Shown: positions 1-9,525, counted from the first letter of the stretch. The stretch is DNA of 25,918 bases from Neisseria shayeganii 871 (GCF_000226875.1 NZ_JH164926.1:445150-471067); one strand, 5' to 3'. The notes: generated by a model from the letters alone, not told the origin. Numbers and translations are program-made.

Positions 1-60
1 CTCTAATCTAAATTACTCAATCCAGATCGCTAAGCAACAACCATCAGCCCCTTCAACAAA

Positions 61-135
61 CATGAAAAAGGCTACCTGAACCTTTTTACTGTGCAGGAAC
101 TGCGGAGCTAATAAGGTTTCAGGTAGCCTTTTCAT
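61..135 (-). terminator. DUS inverted-repeat terminator after ftsH
   Basis: Two oppositely oriented exact DUS copies (69-80 and 118-129) lie inside a longer near-perfect inverted repeat (61-82 with 114-135; about 20 paired bases and two one-base bulges). It sits 17 bp beyond the ftsH stop, and a U-rich stretch follows on the minus strand. Paired DUS acting as transcription terminators are well known in Neisseriaceae. Use as terminator is inferred. Confidence 0.75.
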
Positions 136-151
136 GATCAGGAAAAAGCCC

Positions 152-2152
<2,001 letters not shown>

Positions 2153-2213
2153 GGTAACAAGCTCCTATTGATGTAAAGTGGAACAGAATAAATACAGGGT
2201 GGGGTTAAGTTTG

Positions 2214-2252
2214 GGCTACCTGAAAACCCGCATGGCTTGTTTTCAGGTAGCC
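2214..2252 (-). terminator. DUS hairpin between rlmE and ftsH
   Basis: A perfect 14-bp stem (2214-2227 with 2239-2252) is built from two inverted DUS copies with an 11-base loop. It begins 5 bp beyond the rlmE stop. No clear U-tract follows on the minus strand, so it could be a partial terminator or attenuator between rlmE and ftsH. Confidence 0.6.
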
Positions 2253-2256
2253 TGGA

Positions 2257-2883
2257 TTATTCCCCGAGTTTGTTGCGCCCCAACAAATAGGTTTCGCTGG
2301 AGCGATCGCGCGAGGCCTTGGGCTTGCGCACCTGCACTTGGGCGAATACTTCGCGCATGGCCTGCACATATTCCTGATAACCCGCGCCCTGAAACACCTT
2401 CACCAGCAGATGGCCGCCGGGCTTCAGATGGTTGGCGGCAAAGTCCAAGGCCAACTCGCACAAGTGATAGCTGCGCGCCTGATCGCTGACTGCGTGGCCC
2501 GACATATTGGGTGCCATATCGCAAATTACAAGATCCAAACTGCGCCCGTCCAACAAGGCTTCCAATTCGGCCAACACCGCATCTTCACGGAAGTCGCCCT
2601 GAATAAACGATACGCCCTCCACCGGCTCCATCGGCAGAATGTCCAAAGCGAACACGCGCCCTTTTTTGCCGGCCAGCTTGGCCGCCACCTGCGACCAGCT
2701 GCCCGGGGCGCTGCCCAAGTCGGCCACCACCGTGCCCGGCTTGATTAATTTGTCTTTTTCATTGATTTCCAATAGCTTGTATGCAGCACGTGCACGGTAG
2801 CCGTCTTTCTGCGCCTGATGCACATAAGGATCGTTCACGTGCTCGTGCAGCCACGCTTTGGAAGATTTGGAACGCACCGCCAT
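2257..2883 (-). CDS. rlmE: 23S rRNA 2'-O-methyltransferase RlmE (FtsJ/RrmJ)
   Basis: RlmE methylates the 2'-OH of U2552 in the 23S rRNA A-loop at a late step of 50S assembly, using S-adenosylmethionine. The 208-residue product carries the SAM-binding motif DLGSAPGSW (55-63) and the FtsJ catalytic tetrad K36, D122 (in CDMAPNMSG), K162 (in LVKVFQG) and E197. I chose the ATG at 2883 because the protein then begins MAVRSKSSKAW, as in Neisseria relatives. An in-frame ATG at 2895 would add four residues, and neither start has a strong Shine-Dalgarno. ftsH lies downstream, matching the E. coli rrmJ-ftsH order. Two TTTGAA hexamers (2958-2969, minus strand) and CGCCATTTA (2931-2939) vaguely resemble a heat-shock promoter, but the 18-base spacing is too long. 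Confidence 0.96.
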   Translation of the reverse strand: MAVRSKSSKAWLHEHVNDPYVHQAQKDGYRARAAYKLLEINEKDKLIKPGTVVADLGSAPGSWSQVAAKLAGKKGRVFALDILPMEPVEGVSFIQGDFREDAVLAELEALLDGRSLDLVICDMAPNMSGHAVSDQARSYHLCELALDFAANHLKPGGHLLVKVFQGAGYQEYVQAMREVFAQVQVRKPKASRDRSSETYLLGRNKLGE

Positions 2884-3003
2884 CACTGCCTGCATTGTCG
2901 CGGATTCAAAACAGGCGGCATTGTAGCCTATAAATGGCGCAGGCGGGCACGGGCATTTTCAAATTCAAAGGCGCCCATAGCAACGCTTTACCGCGGCAGG
3001 GCT

Positions 3004-3015
3004 TTCAGGTAGCCT
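3004..3015 (-). repeat. DNA uptake sequence (single)
   Basis: An exact inverse DUS in the gap between the divergent rlmE and the EamA transporter gene. It has no partner to form a hairpin. Confidence 0.9.
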
Positions 3016-3060
3016 TGGCGCCTTTTTGTGACGACACGCCCTGTTTGAATCGCTGATGCC

Positions 3061-3945
3061 ATGAACGCTTATTCCACCCGCCCCGCCGCATTCGGCCTGA
3101 TTGCCGGCTGCATTATTTTCGGCCTCGGCAGCCTGATTGTGGCCGCCGTGCCGGTGGGGGCATATGCCATCGCCTTTTGGCGGCTGGCGGTGGCCGCGGT
3201 GGTGTTTTATCTACTGCTGCGGCTGCAAGGGCGTCGGCTGCCGGCCAACCGCCGCGCCCGCGTGTTTGCTCTGTTGTCGGGCACGTTTTTGGGCGTGGAT
3301 TTGGCTTTGTGGCACGAAAGCATTTATGCGGTGGGCCCCGGCATCGCCACCCTGCTCAACAGCCTGCAGATTTTCTTTTTGGCCGCCATCGGCTTTGTGT
3401 GGTTCGGCGAGCGGCAAAGCCGGCTGCAACTGTTCAGCCTGCTGCTGGCCGTGGCGGGCGTGGCCCTGATTGCCAGCCCCGAATTCGGGCGCAACCAACA
3501 CGCGGCTTGGGGCCTGATCAGCGGCATTGTTTCCGGCAGCATGCTGGCCGCTTCGATGACGTTTGTACGCAAAACCCATGAAGCCGAACCCACGCCCCTG
3601 CTGCCGCTAATGCTGCTGGTGAGCCTCGGCGGCATGGCGGCCATGCTGCTGCCGGCCTGGTGGTTCGACCAAGGCCGGCTTTATCCCTCTCAGGCGCGCG
3701 ACATCGGCCTGGTTCTGATTTACGGCGCAGTGATGCAATGCCTGGCTTGGGGCTTGATTGCCCATGCGATTCCGAAACTCTCGCTGGCGCTCACCGGCCT
3801 GCTGCTGCTGTCCGAACCGGTGGCCGCCCTGCTGATTGACGCCTGGGTGCTCGGCAAAGCGATTGATGGCTGGCAATGGGCCGGCGCGGCCTTAACCTTG
3901 GCCGCCATTTATTTGGGCTCCGCTTTCGGCAAACAGGCTACCTGA
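3061..3945 (+). CDS. EamA/DMT-superfamily transporter
   Basis: A 294-residue, very hydrophobic protein with about ten predicted membrane helices arranged as two EamA repeats (roughly residues 10-140 and 148-288). This is the architecture of drug/metabolite exporters such as RhaT- or YdcZ-like carriers. The second repeat holds the typical LLLLSEPVAALLIDAWVLG stretch (about 257-275). The substrate cannot be told from sequence. It starts at ATG 3061; no clear Shine-Dalgarno is seen. The last three codons and stop (CAG GCT ACC TGA, Gln-Ala-Thr-stop) are supplied by a DUS at 3935-3946. It is convergent with the dehydrogenase gene that follows, and the 27-bp remnant of the repeat element lies between the two stops. 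Confidence 0.9.
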   Translation: MNAYSTRPAAFGLIAGCIIFGLGSLIVAAVPVGAYAIAFWRLAVAAVVFYLLLRLQGRRLPANRRARVFALLSGTFLGVDLALWHESIYAVGPGIATLLNSLQIFFLAAIGFVWFGERQSRLQLFSLLLAVAGVALIASPEFGRNQHAAWGLISGIVSGSMLAASMTFVRKTHEAEPTPLLPLMLLVSLGGMAAMLLPAWWFDQGRLYPSQARDIGLVLIYGAVMQCLAWGLIAHAIPKLSLALTGLLLLSEPVAALLIDAWVLGKAIDGWQWAGAALTLAAIYLGSAFGKQAT

Positions 3946-3946
3946 A
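3935..3946 (+). repeat. DUS providing a stop codon
   Basis: An exact DUS overlaps the last codons of the EamA transporter gene; its TGA (3943-3945) is the stop. Confidence 0.92.
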
Positions 3947-3951
3947 AGCCT

Positions 3952-3978
3952 GAGACCTTTGCAAAACCCCCATCTGCA
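3952..3978 (+). mobile_element. 27-bp remnant of the GAGACC miniature element
   Basis: Only the left end is present: the terminal repeat GAGACCTTTGCAAAACCCC followed by CATCTGCAG. Then the sequence leaves the element and runs into the C-terminus of the convergent dehydrogenase gene. It is preceded by AGCCT, as are copies at 4934 and 20772. Confidence 0.75.
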
Positions 3979-3992
3979 GCCAACGCTGCCGG

Positions 3993-4832
3993 CTACTTGC
4001 CCTGCCCCTTCACCGCACCGCGCAGCAAGCGGTCGAGCACGGCGGTGGGCAAAATCCGTTTCAGATACCAAAACAACACCGTCGGCACCGTCACCAAATA
4101 ACGGCGGCGCGGCTTCGGCGCCGTCAGCGCGGTCACGCACACCGCGGCACAGGCGGCGGAAGACACGGTAAACGGCGCCGCATCGCCTTCCTGCTGCAAA
4201 CGGTTGAGCTGGGCCTGATAAGCCTCGCGGTGTACGCTGCCTTCCATATCGATGTATTGGCGGAATTTCGCCAAAGCATTGGGACGGAAACGGGTGGCCA
4301 CCGGCCCGGGCTCCACCAGCACCACCTCAATGCCGCTGCCGGCCGTTTCGTGGCGCAGCGTGTCGCACATACCTTCCAAAGCAAACTTGGTGCTGTTATA
4401 CGCCCCGCGCCAAGGCATGGCGGCAAAACCCAGAATGCTGCTGTTCACCACAATCCGCCCGTGCCCCTGCCGGCGGAACAGCTTCATCGCCTCGGCAATG
4501 CACTCCCAAGTGCCGAACACATTGGTCTCAAACTGGGCGCGCAAGGCTTGGCGCGGCACATCTTCCACCGCGCCCGTCTGGCCGTAGCCGGCATTGCAGA
4601 ACAAGGCATCCAAAGTGCCGCCGGTCTGCTCGGTCACGGCGGCAAACGCAGCGGCAATCTGCGCGCTGTCGTCCACATCCAGCAGCAGAGTTTCCAAGCC
4701 CTGCGCCTGCAAACGGCGCACATCCGCCTCCTGACGGCAGGAAGCGAACACCCGCCAACCCCGCGCCTTCATCTGCAGGGCGGTATCCAAACCGATGCCG
4801 CTGGAGCAGCCGGTGATCAATACGGATTTCAT
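3993..4832 (-). CDS. Short-chain dehydrogenase/reductase, YbbO-like
   Basis: A classical SDR oxidoreductase of 279 residues with a Rossmann fold. Visible are the nucleotide motif TGCSSGIG (7-14), NAG (80-82), and the catalytic Ser132, Tyr145 and Lys149 (NSSILGF...YNSTK). The extended C-terminus with VTVPTVLFWYLKRILP resembles E. coli YbbO, an NADP-dependent SDR, and may touch the membrane. The exact substrate is unknown. It starts at ATG 4832 with AAGGACG just upstream. A TATAAT (4862-4867, minus strand) lies about 30 bp upstream of the start. The 3' end abuts the 27-bp element remnant at 3952-3978, so the last residues may have been altered when that element was lost. Confidence 0.92.
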   Translation of the reverse strand: MKSVLITGCSSGIGLDTALQMKARGWRVFASCRQEADVRRLQAQGLETLLLDVDDSAQIAAAFAAVTEQTGGTLDALFCNAGYGQTGAVEDVPRQALRAQFETNVFGTWECIAEAMKLFRRQGHGRIVVNSSILGFAAMPWRGAYNSTKFALEGMCDTLRHETAGSGIEVVLVEPGPVATRFRPNALAKFRQYIDMEGSVHREAYQAQLNRLQQEGDAAPFTVSSAACAAVCVTALTAPKPRRRYLVTVPTVLFWYLKRILPTAVLDRLLRGAVKGQGK

Positions 4833-4861
4833 GATGCGTCCTTATCTTTCAGAAGCCGCGT

Positions 4862-4890
4862 ATTATAATGCCGCGCGTATGCCGCTGCCA
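4862..4890 (-). promoter_or_regulatory. Putative promoter of the YbbO-like SDR gene
   Basis: On the minus strand a perfect -10 hexamer TATAAT (4862-4867) is preceded, 17 bp upstream, by a weak -35 TGGCAG (4885-4890). The expected transcription start lies about 20 bp before the ATG. Confidence 0.5.
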
Positions 4891-4921
4891 TCACGCCCCA
4901 ATCTACCCGCTGCCTTCTGTT

Positions 4922-4933
4922 TTCAGGTAGCCT
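4922..4933 (-). repeat. DUS abutting a miniature element
   Basis: An exact inverse DUS whose last five bases, AGCCT (4929-4933), form the left target duplication of the element at 4934-5100. Confidence 0.92.
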
Positions 4934-5100
4934 GAGACCTTTGCAAAACCCCCATCTGCGTCGCATTTCTGCGTTGTGCGCTGCTCGCTCGCTTGCCTAT
5001 CTAGATGATATGTCTGTCCCACGGGGATTCCTGGCGTTCACGTTCGCTGCGCTGCTACGCCTTGAACTGCATCCACATCTGGGGGTTTTGCAAAGGTCTC
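4934..5100 (+). mobile_element. GAGACC miniature inverted-repeat element, copy B (167 bp)
   Basis: A non-coding element with near-perfect terminal inverted repeats: GAGACCTTTGCAAAACCCC at the left and its complement ending GGTCTC at the right. It is flanked by direct repeats AGCCT (4929-4933 and 5101-5105). The interior holds motifs shared with all copies (TGCGTTGTGCG, GCTCGCTTGCCTATCTA, CGCTGCGCTGCTACGCC). No transposase is encoded, so it must depend on one elsewhere. The ends recall Neisseria IS5-family elements such as IS1106, but that match is from memory and unchecked. Confidence 0.85.
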
Positions 5101-5127
5101 AGCCTGCCGTTGAACATTGCCCTTTAT

Positions 5128-5535
5128 ATGGATACCTTCTGGCTGCTTACCGGCTTGGCCTTCTCCGCCTTGACTTCTGCCACCCTGTTGCCCGGCACGT
5201 CCGAAGCCGCCTTGCTGGCGGTGGTGCACGGCCGGGCCGATCTTGCCCTCGCCGCTTGGGGTGTAGCCACCGCAGCCAATACCGCCGGCAGCCTGGTGTC
5301 GTACGCCCTCGGCCGTCTGCTGCCGCCCAAGCAGCACCCCGGCTATGCGGCAGGCTACCTGAAACGCTACGGCAGCGTCTGCCTGCTGCTGGCCTGGGTG
5401 CCTTTTATCGGCGATGCCCTGCCGGTGGCGGCGGGCTGGTTGAGAATGAACGCCTGGCTGTGCGCCCTGATGCTGCTGATCGGCAAAGGCTTGCGCTATG
5501 CTTTCCTGATCGGCGGCTGGCAGCTGTTTTCCTGA
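5128..5535 (+). CDS. yqaA: YqaA-family (DedA/SNARE-associated) membrane protein
   Basis: A 135-residue inner-membrane protein closely resembling E. coli YqaA, a small member of the SNARE-associated/DedA-like superfamily. Shared landmarks are SATLLPGTSEAALLAV (about 17-32), the central GRLLPP, and GYLKRYGSVCLLLAWVPFIG (about 76-95). Larger DedA proteins are linked to membrane homeostasis and lipid flipping; the job of YqaA itself is not settled. An exact DUS (5352-5363) encodes part of GYLKR, so it is tolerated in a conserved segment. I chose ATG 5128, since sequence upstream belongs to the element ending at 5100; TTG 5110 is an alternative. No good ribosome-binding site is visible. Confidence 0.85.
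   Translation: MDTFWLLTGLAFSALTSATLLPGTSEAALLAVVHGRADLALAAWGVATAANTAGSLVSYALGRLLPPKQHPGYAAGYLKRYGSVCLLLAWVPFIGDALPVAAGWLRMNAWLCALMLLIGKGLRYAFLIGGWQLFS
5352..5363 (+). repeat. DUS inside yqaA
   Basis: An exact DUS read in frame as part of Ala-Gly-Tyr-Leu-Lys in the YqaA-like protein. Confidence 0.9.
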
Positions 5536-5613
5536 CGCAAGCGGGCTTCACAGCATCGGTGAATCTGTTACAATCCGCCGCATTTGAGTCGGCCTCCCGT
5601 CATTCTGCTACAC

Positions 5614-6426
5614 ATGAAAGAACACAAAGCCCGCAAACGCTTCGGGCAGAATTTTCTGCAAGACACCCGCATCATCCGCGACATCGTGGAAGCCGTGCGG
5701 CCGCAGCCGGACGACACCGTCATCGAAATCGGCCCCGGCTTGGCGGCCATTACCGAGCCTCTGGCCGCGAGGCTGAACACCCTGCATGTGTGCGAGATCG
5801 ACCGCGACATCATCGCCCGCCTGAAAACCCTGCCTTTTGCCGGCAAATTGGTGATTCACGAAGGCGACGTGCTGCAATTCGATTTCCAAAGCGTGCCCGG
5901 CCGCAAAAAAATCGTCGGCAACCTGCCCTACAATATTTCCACCCCGCTGCTGTTCCGCTTGAGCGAAGTGGCGGAAGAAGTGCAAGACATGCACTTTATG
6001 CTGCAGAAAGAAGTGGTGGAGCGCATGGTGGCCGGGCCCGGCAGCAACGACTACGGCCGCCTCAGCGTGATGCTGCAGTATTTCTTCGACATGGAAATGC
6101 TGTTTGAAGTGCCGCCCGAGGCGTTTGTGCCGGCGCCGAAAGTGGATTCCGCCGTGGTGCGCATGATTCCGCTGCGCCACCGCCTCGGCGAAGCGCAAGA
6201 TTTCGCCCATTTCGCGCAGCTGGTTAAGCAGGCGTTCCACCAGCGCCGCAAAACCATACGCAATAATCTGAAAGACTTGGCCGGCGAAGCCGATTTCGCC
6301 GCCGTCGGCATCGATCCGCAGCAGCGGGCCGAGCACATCCCTCCCCGGCAGTATGTGGCCCTCAGCAACCACCTCTGCCAAAACATAAAGCCAAAACCAA
6401 TCACAGAGGAGCAAACAGATGATTAA
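5614..6426 (+). CDS. rsmA: 16S rRNA dimethyladenosine transferase RsmA (KsgA)
   Basis: RsmA dimethylates A1518 and A1519 in the 3' terminal helix of 16S rRNA, a quality checkpoint in 30S assembly; its loss usually gives kasugamycin resistance. The 270-residue product starts MKEHKARKRFGQNFL, then shows SAM motif EIGPG (38-42), the acidic ...CEIDRD (60-64) and the catalytic NLPYNIS (103-109). ATG 5614 is preferred over an in-frame TTG at 5584 because the protein then begins as in Neisseria homologues. The C-terminus is slightly extended (KPKPITEEQTDD), because the end of the gene carries the ribosome-binding site of the next gene. The stop overlaps the following ATG by 8 bases, so the two are translationally coupled. 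Confidence 0.97.
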   Translation: MKEHKARKRFGQNFLQDTRIIRDIVEAVRPQPDDTVIEIGPGLAAITEPLAARLNTLHVCEIDRDIIARLKTLPFAGKLVIHEGDVLQFDFQSVPGRKKIVGNLPYNISTPLLFRLSEVAEEVQDMHFMLQKEVVERMVAGPGSNDYGRLSVMLQYFFDMEMLFEVPPEAFVPAPKVDSAVVRMIPLRHRLGEAQDFAHFAQLVKQAFHQRRKTIRNNLKDLAGEADFAAVGIDPQQRAEHIPPRQYVALSNHLCQNIKPKPITEEQTDD

Positions 6427-7147
6427 ATTCAAAAACGTACACAAATGGTTTAAAGACCTGCACGTCATCAACGGCGTGAATCTCGAAATCAACAAAGGCG
6501 AAGTGGTGGTGGTCTGCGGCCCGTCGGGCAGCGGCAAATCCACCCTTATCCGCACCGTCAACCAGCTCGAGCGCATTCAGGAAGGCGAAATCTGGGTGGA
6601 CGGCATCAATGTGGCCGACCCCAAAACCGATCTGAACAAGGTGCGCGCCGAAGTGGGCTTTGTGTTCCAACACTTCAACCTCTATCCCCACCTGAGCGTG
6701 CTGGAAAACATCATGCTCTCCCCGATCAAAGTGAAAAAACAATCGCGCGAACAGGCCGAGAAAAAAGCCCTGGAACTGCTGGAACGCGTGGGCTTGGCAC
6801 ACAAAAAAGACGCCATGCCCGGCCAGCTTTCCGGCGGCCAGCAGCAGCGCGTGGCCATTGCCCGCGGCTTGGCAATGGAGCCAAATGTGATGCTGTTTGA
6901 CGAACCCACCTCCGCGCTCGACCCCGAGATGGTGGGCGAAGTGTTGAAAGTAATGAAAGACTTGGCCATGAGCGGCATGACCATGATGTGCGTCACCCAC
7001 GAAATGGGCTTCGCCCGCGAAGTAGCCGACCGCGTGATTTTCGTGGATCACGGCCAGATTGTGGAAATGGCCGACCCCGACACCTTCTTTACCAATCCGC
7101 AAAGCGAGCGCGCCCGCCAATTCCTCAATCAGGTGATGACGCACTAA
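6419..7147 (+). CDS. Polar amino-acid ABC transporter ATPase (GlnQ/GltL type)
   Basis: The ATP-binding subunit of a polar amino-acid importer. In 242 residues it shows Walker A GPSGSGKST (34-42), Q-loop Gln84, signature LSGGQQQR (137-144), Walker B VMLFDEP (157-163) with catalytic Glu162, and the switch His194 (VTHEMGF). Overall sequence matches the GlnQ/GltL/HisP subfamily for glutamine, glutamate or histidine uptake. The start is well defined: GAGGAG seven bases before ATG 6419, inside the rsmA 3' end. No permease or binding-protein gene is adjacent on either side, so its partners must be encoded elsewhere. A DUS hairpin terminator follows. Confidence 0.95.
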   Translation: MIKFKNVHKWFKDLHVINGVNLEINKGEVVVVCGPSGSGKSTLIRTVNQLERIQEGEIWVDGINVADPKTDLNKVRAEVGFVFQHFNLYPHLSVLENIMLSPIKVKKQSREQAEKKALELLERVGLAHKKDAMPGQLSGGQQQRVAIARGLAMEPNVMLFDEPTSALDPEMVGEVLKVMKDLAMSGMTMMCVTHEMGFAREVADRVIFVDHGQIVEMADPDTFFTNPQSERARQFLNQVMTH

Positions 7148-7178
7148 AACAGCTGAACGCTTCCCCTGAAATGAACAC

Positions 7179-7236
7179 AGGCTACCTGAAAACGGCCAAG
7201 CAATCTTTTGCGAAACCGGCTGTTTTCAGGTAGCCT
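7179..7236 (+). terminator. DUS inverted-repeat terminator after the ABC ATPase gene
   Basis: Exact DUS copies at 7179-7190 and 7225-7236 form a perfect 15-bp stem (7179-7193 with 7222-7236), followed by TGTTTCCC. It ends the rsmA-ATPase operon. Confidence 0.75.
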
Positions 7237-7274
7237 GTTTCCCATTCCGACTGCTTCCGCCCAAGGAGAACCTT

Positions 7275-7976
7275 ATGAAGAAAACCGCCATCCTACTCCT
7301 CCTCTCCGCCGTTCTCAGCCTGCCCGCCGCAGCCGAACCGCTTCACTACCAAATCTTACGCTTCAGCGAAACCGTCAGCCGCGACGTGCCCAACGACTGG
7401 ATGACCTTACGCCTGCGGGTGCAAACCCGTCATGCCGATGCCGCCCAAGCCGCGGCCGGCACCACCCGCAAACTGAATATCCTGCAAAGCCGCCTGCGCA
7501 CACTCAGCGGCATCGAAAGCCAACTCCAATACCGCTCCGCCTATCCCGGCAGCGAAAGCGGGCAAAACGGCCGCAATCAGCGCATCTGGCAGGACGAAGC
7601 CGTACTGAGCGTGTCCGGTGCCGACTTCCAAGCCTTAGGCAAGCTGCTGGCGCAAAGCAGCGGCGAAGCGGTGGTGGATAATGTTAGCTTTTCACTCAAA
7701 CCGGCTACCCGCCAACGGATTGTCGAAACCCTGAGCACCGAAGCCCTGCGCCGCTTTCAAGAGCGGGCACAAGCCCTCAGCCAAACCATGGGCGGCAGCG
7801 GCTACAAAGTGGTGGAGGTGGACTTGGTGCAAACCATGCAGGCCGGCAGCCGAGCCTACCGTGCGCAAGACATGGCTTATGCCGCCGCCACGCCTCCCGC
7901 TCCCGAGCAGGCTTTCGATACCCCGGGGCTGACCACCGTCAGCCAAACCGCCAGCGGCCGGGTGCAGTATCAATAG
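7275..7976 (+). CDS. Periplasmic SIMPL-domain (DUF541) protein
   Basis: A 233-residue exported protein. Residues 1-20 form a clear signal peptide (MKK, a Leu-rich core, then PAAA before Glu-Pro). The remainder fits the SIMPL/DUF541 family: an N-terminal beta strand with FSETVSRDVPNDWMTLRLRVQT, a long Ala-rich helix (about 54-80), and a repeat of the fold around 150-190 (ALRRFQERAQALSQTMG). E. coli relatives such as YggE are linked to oxidative stress, but the molecular function is not known. AAGGAG lies seven bases before ATG 7275. The stop codon TAG (7974-7976) overlaps the left target duplication of the element that follows directly, so the insertion lies at the very end of the gene. Confidence 0.85.
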   Translation: MKKTAILLLLSAVLSLPAAAEPLHYQILRFSETVSRDVPNDWMTLRLRVQTRHADAAQAAAGTTRKLNILQSRLRTLSGIESQLQYRSAYPGSESGQNGRNQRIWQDEAVLSVSGADFQALGKLLAQSSGEAVVDNVSFSLKPATRQRIVETLSTEALRRFQERAQALSQTMGGSGYKVVEVDLVQTMQAGSRAYRAQDMAYAAATPPAPEQAFDTPGLTTVSQTASGRVQYQ

Positions 7977-7979
7977 GCT

Positions 7980-8122
7980 GAGACCTTTGCAAAACCTCCA
8001 TCTGCGGCGCATTTCTGCGTTGTGCGCTGCTCGCTCGCTTGCCTATCTATGTGATATGTCTTCGCTCGCTGCGCTGCTACGCCTTGAACTGCATCCACAT
8101 CTGGGGGTTTTGCAAAGGCCTC
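7980..8122 (+). mobile_element. GAGACC miniature element, copy C (143 bp)
   Basis: The shortest full copy, with both terminal repeats (right end GGCCTC, one change) and perfect flanking direct repeats AGGCT (7975-7979 and 8123-8127). It lacks about 24 bp found in copy B between GATATGTCT and TCGCTGCGCTG. It inserted at the stop codon of the SIMPL-domain gene. Confidence 0.85.
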
Positions 8123-8147
8123 AGGCTGACCGCCGTTCTCCAAACCG

Positions 8148-8183
8148 AAAACCCCGCTTTCAGGTAGCCTGACAGCGGGGTTT
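8148..8183 (-). terminator. metY terminator with a DUS in the loop
   Basis: AAAACCCCGCT (8148-8158) pairs with AGCGGGGTTT (8174-8183), and an exact inverse DUS (8159-8170) fills the loop. T-rich flanks on both sides make it plausible in both directions. It lies about 20 bp past the metY stop. Confidence 0.75.
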
Positions 8184-8204
8184 GATGCTCAATGCAAGGA
8201 ATGT

Positions 8205-9491
8205 TTATCGGGCGGCGGCCAAAGCCTGTTCCAAATCGGCCAGCAAGTCGTCGATGTGCTCAATGCCGATAGACAGGCGCACCATGTCTTCGCTGACGCC
8301 GGCGGCTTTCAGCTCTTCGGCGTTCAGCTGGCGGTGGGTGGTGCTGGCCGGGTGGGTGGCCAGCGATTTGGCGTCGCCGATGTTGACCAGGCGGGTAAAC
8401 AGTTGCAGCGCGTCGATAAACTTGCCGCCGGCTTCGATGCCGCCTTTGATGCCGAAGCTGAGCAGGCCGGAGGCTTTGCCGGCAAAGTCGCGCTCAATCA
8501 GGGCCTTATAGGGGCTACCTGAAAGGCCGGGATAATTTACCCAAGCCACTTGCGGATGGTTTTGCAGGAACTCGGCCACTTTCAGCGCGTTGTCGCTGTG
8601 GCGTTCCATGCGCAGCGCCAGGGTTTCGAGGCCTTGCAGGATTAAGAAGACGTTCATCGGGCTGATGGCGGCGCCGGTGTTGCGCAGCGGCACCACACGG
8701 GCGCGGGCGATGTAGGCAGCGGAGCCGAAGTGTTCGCTGTAATTCACGCCGTGGTAAGACACATCGGGCGTAGTCAGCACTTTGAAGCGCTCGCCTTGAG
8801 TCCAGTCGAATTTACCGCCGTCGATAATCGCGCCGCCGATGCTGGTGCCGTGGCCGCCGATGTATTTGGTCAGCGACTCCACCACGATGTCGGCACCCAG
8901 CTCAATCGGGCGGCACAAGGCGGGCGAGGCGACGGTGTTGTCCACCACCAAAGGCAGGCCTTGCGCGTGGGCGGCTTCGGCAAAGGCGCGGATGTCCACC
9001 ACGTTGATGGCGGGGTTGCCGATGCTTTCGCAGTAAACCAGCTTGGTGCGCGCGTCGGTGTGGGCGGCGATGTCTTCGGGCTTGGCGGGGTCGATAAAGC
9101 GCACTTCGATGCCTTGTTTGGGCAGGGTGTGGGCAAACAGGTTGAAGGTGCCGCCGTAAAGGGTTTTGGTGGCGATGATGTTGTCGCCCGCTTCGGCGAT
9201 GGTTTGGATGGCATAAGTAATCGCCGCCATGCCGCTGGCCACACACAAGGCGGCGATGCCGCCTTCCAAGGCCGCCAACCGCGCTTCCAAAACGGCGGTG
9301 GTGGGGTTCATGATGCGGGTGTAGATGTTGCCGGCCACGTTGAGGTTAAACAAATCGGCGCCGTGTTGGGTGTTGTCGAAGGCGTAGCTGGTGGTTTGGT
9401 AAATCGGCACCGCAGCGGCTTTGGTGGTGGGATCGGGCTGATAGCCGGCGTGAATGGCTTGGGTTTCGAGTTTCACGAATAATGTCTCCAT
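8205..9491 (-). CDS. metY: O-acetylhomoserine sulfhydrylase (Cys/Met PLP-dependent family)
   Basis: A PLP-dependent enzyme of the Cys/Met metabolism family. Length (428 residues) and sequence fit O-acetylhomoserine aminocarboxypropyltransferase, which makes homocysteine directly from O-acetylhomoserine and sulfide. Visible are the N-terminal TQAIHAGYQPDPTT (10-23), SGMAAI (86-91), VVDNT (182-186), and the Schiff-base Lys209 in SLTKYIGGHG. It starts at ATG 9491; the frame stays open to 9527, but that would precede the likely transcription start. The Shine-Dalgarno is poor. A one-mismatch DUS (8512-8523) encodes Leu-Ser-Gly-Ser in the PGLSGSPY segment. The related O-succinylhomoserine enzyme MetZ is the main alternative. 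A TATAAT and a GACT-type palindrome lie upstream. Confidence 0.92.
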   Translation of the reverse strand: METLFVKLETQAIHAGYQPDPTTKAAAVPIYQTTSYAFDNTQHGADLFNLNVAGNIYTRIMNPTTAVLEARLAALEGGIAALCVASGMAAITYAIQTIAEAGDNIIATKTLYGGTFNLFAHTLPKQGIEVRFIDPAKPEDIAAHTDARTKLVYCESIGNPAINVVDIRAFAEAAHAQGLPLVVDNTVASPALCRPIELGADIVVESLTKYIGGHGTSIGGAIIDGGKFDWTQGERFKVLTTPDVSYHGVNYSEHFGSAAYIARARVVPLRNTGAAISPMNVFLILQGLETLALRMERHSDNALKVAEFLQNHPQVAWVNYPGLSGSPYKALIERDFAGKASGLLSFGIKGGIEAGGKFIDALQLFTRLVNIGDAKSLATHPASTTHRQLNAEELKAAGVSEDMVRLSIGIEHIDDLLADLEQALAAAR

Positions 9492-9508
9492 AACATGAAA
9501 ATAAATAG

Positions 9509-9520
9509 GACTATTCAGTC
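9509..9520. promoter_or_regulatory. Candidate operator palindrome at the metY start site
   Basis: GACTATTCAGTC, an interrupted palindrome with GACT and AGTC arms, lies directly downstream of the metY -10 and would cover the transcription start. The arms are those of IscR type-1 (Rrf2-family) sites, but those have a five-base spacer and this one has four. The regulator is unknown. Confidence 0.4.
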
Positions 9521-9525
9521 TTATC

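Noticed and set aside
1..60. A gene fragment at the window start
   Set aside because: No coding frame or motif can be supported in the first 60 bases. AGATTAGAG is shared with the window end, but nine bases are too few to claim a repeat.
5005..5127. N-terminal extension of the YqaA protein into the miniature element
   Set aside because: The extra residues are encoded by the mobile element and do not occur in YqaA relatives, which begin near the ATG at 5128.
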